16,636 nt of DNA from Desulfobacterales bacterium (GTDB lineage Bacteria > Desulfobacterota > Desulfobacteria > Desulfobacterales > JAUCGF01), in the NCBI GenBank assembly GCA_029940345.1, contig JAOZRC010000037.1, positions 1 through 16,636 of the forward strand, read 5' to 3'. Numbering within the stretch: the stretch's first letter is position 1; each line of letters opens with the position of its first letter. The notes beneath the pieces are model-generated. The model saw only the letters and a program-made list of their open reading frames with translations, did not search any database and was not told the origin of the DNA. Positions 15,334 through 16,636 of the stretch are shown here, one piece after another. A program made the position numbers and the translations under genes.

Positions 15334-16636
15334 AATGATATCGACAAGGCATCTAAAAAGATGCAGGCCGGCGTCAATGCCAGCGGAAAAGAACTGAAAG
15401 ACCTCAAAGAAGCCGGCAAGGCGGTTTACGCCGCCAACCTGGGGGAAAATATCGCCGAATCGTTCGATACCGTCACCCAGACATTCCGCGAAATGGGGGC
15501 TATTGGCGAGAAAGAGTTGACCTTCATCGCTTCCCAGGCACTCAAGCTGAAGGATGCGTTCGGCGGCGAAACCCAAGGCAGCATTCAAGCTGCCAAAACG
15601 CTGATGAAGAACTTCGGCCTCGACTCTGTGCAGGCGTTTGATTTCATCGCGGCCGGCTATCAGCGCGGCCTTGATGGGTCTGGCGATTTTATTGACTCGA
15701 TCAACGAATATGCCACACAGTTCAACAATGCCGGGGCCGATGCCGGGGAATTCTTTTCGGTGATGGAAACCGGTGCTGCCGGTGGGATGTTAGGCATTGA
15801 TAAGGCTGCGGATGCCTTCAAAGAGTTCAGGCTTCGAATAATAGATGGGTCAACAGGGACACAAGAAGCACTGGCGCAGATCGGCATCAACGCCGACCGG
15901 TTCACGTCGAAGATTGCCAGTGGTGCGATCACCGGCGCCCAGGCATTTCAAATCGTCAACCAAAAAATAGCTGCCACAAAGGATACGGGTGTCAGGCTAC
16001 AGGCCGGCGCTGCCTTGATCGGCACCCAATACGAAGATTTAGGCGACAAAGCGGCGGCGGCGATTGACCTCACAAAGACAAAAACGAGTGAGTTGAGCGG
16101 CGCGTCTGATAAACTCAACAATCAGTATGGCTCGATGGGGGAATTGTTGCAGGGGCTTGGCCGTGAGTTTTCACTGGCTGTCACCGGCGCCCTCGAACAG
16201 GCTGATGCGGTCGGTTTGATCACCGGGAAAATCCAGGAGCTTAAAAAGGACGGGCGGCTTCAGGAGTTCTTCAGGAAAATGGGAGTTGTGGCCGTGAACG
16301 TTTTTGCTGCCATGGTGGAAGGGATCGGATGGATTCCGGCGGCGTTTTTCGGAATGCGGCAAGGCCTTAATAACACCATAGCGTTTTTCCATGCCATGGG
16401 CGAGGCTGCACTGACAACAATCCAATACATATTAGCAGCGTCAAACCCTGTTGATGCCTTGGGGGTTGCACTTAATGGCCTGGATGCCACCTTCCCCACT
16501 CTTGCAAAAATGAAACAAAACATTGCCGACAGCGGCGTCGAATTCATCAACGCCGCTGCAAAAGCGGAGCTGCAAAAAGAAAAGTACGCTGAAATGGGCC
16601 AAGGGGCATCTGCACTGGCAGATCAAATCCGCAAAG
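14947..16636 (+). CDS. Chimeric frame: Y1 transposase N-terminus fused to phage tail tape-measure protein (runs off window)
   Basis: One uninterrupted frame of 563 codons from ATG 14947 (or in-frame ATG 14938) to the window end. Codons 1-129 are the RAYT/Y1 transposase. From about codon 130 (DIDKASKKMQAGVNASGK) the protein becomes an internal part of a TP901-type tail tape-measure protein. Recognisable blocks are FGLDSVQAFDFIAAGYQRGL, INEYATQFNNAG, GIDKAADAFKEFRLRIIDGS, ALAQIGINADR, and IGTQYEDLG. A hydrophobic region (GVVAVNVFAAMVEGIGW) follows. Tape-measure proteins set tail length and are chaperoned into siphophage and myophage tails. Composition jumps at the junction (33 G/C of 60 at 16021-16080). 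The tape-measure N-terminus is missing. Possible causes are IS insertion plus deletion in a prophage, recombination, or an assembly chimera. Whether the hybrid is translated is unknown. Confidence 0.75.
   Translation, partial: MANTFTQIYVQFVFAVQNRISLIQASWEDELYKYITGIIKNNKHKLIAINGVKNHVQIFIGYKPHQLIPDLLKNIKGSSSKWINKKGFVRGKFSWQEGYSAFSYSHSQIKTVARYVENQKQHHKTKTFQNDIDKASKKMQAGVNASGKELKDLKEAGKAVYAANLGENIAESFDTVTQTFREMGAIGEKELTFIASQALKLKDAFGGETQGSIQAAKTLMKNFGLDSVQAFDFIAAGYQRGLDGSGDFIDSINEYATQFNNAGADAGEFFSVMETGAAGGMLGIDKAADAFKEFRLRIIDGSTGTQEALAQIGINADRFTSKIASGAITGAQAFQIVNQKIAATKDTGVRLQAGAALIGTQYEDLGDKAAAAIDLTKTKTSELSGASDKLNNQYGSMGELLQGLGREFSLAVTGALEQADAVGLITGKIQELKKDGRLQEFFRKMGVVAVNVFAAMVEGIGWIPAAFFGMRQGLNNTIAFFHAMGEAALTTIQYILAASNPVDALGVALNGLDATFPTLAKMKQNIADSGVEFINAAAKAELQKEKYAEMGQGASALADQIRK

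Overview
The window looks like part of a Gram-negative, probably Desulfobacterota (old Deltaproteobacteria), chromosome. This is inferred from the style of the genes: a TonB/ExbD/TPR operon, a Pfa-type secondary-lipid megasynthase, an HD hydrolase, RecD2 and Maf, with spacers full of REP-like palindromes and IS debris. No rRNA or tRNA gene was seen, so the taxonomic guess is soft.

Layout. Positions 1-233 are non-coding and hold a perfect 26-bp inverted repeat. Positions 234-2762 (+) are the tail of a Ton energy-transduction operon: exbD, tonB and a secreted TPR protein. Positions 2763-3608 are an IS graveyard: a REP-like hairpin, two convergent transposase remnants and a perfect consensus parS site. 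Positions 3609-14303 (all -) read, in transcription order, as a 2350-residue PfaA-like synthase (KS-AT-ACP-ACP-ACP-KR-DH), an HD-domain hydrolase one base downstream, then recD2 and maf. Positions 14304-14946 are a long spacer with the synthase promoter region and REP-like palindromes. From 14947 to the window end (+) one open frame begins as an IS200-like (RAYT/Y1) transposase and continues in frame as a phage tail tape-measure protein.

How the parts work together. The Ton proteins would couple the inner-membrane proton gradient to outer-membrane receptors; the ExbB partners should lie left of the window. The megasynthase carries all domains for iterative chain extension, ketoreduction and dehydration, but no enoyl reductase, release domain or phosphopantetheinyl transferase, so partners must be encoded elsewhere. 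The HD protein is probably translationally coupled to it.

The most unusual points are the solitary three-ACP PfaA-like synthase coupled to an HD hydrolase, the transposase/tape-measure chimera with a degenerate HUH motif, a near-identical REP in direct orientation on either side of the 12-kb block, a 13-bp inverted motif at the synthase promoter whose core recurs upstream of recD2, and the parS site beside maf.
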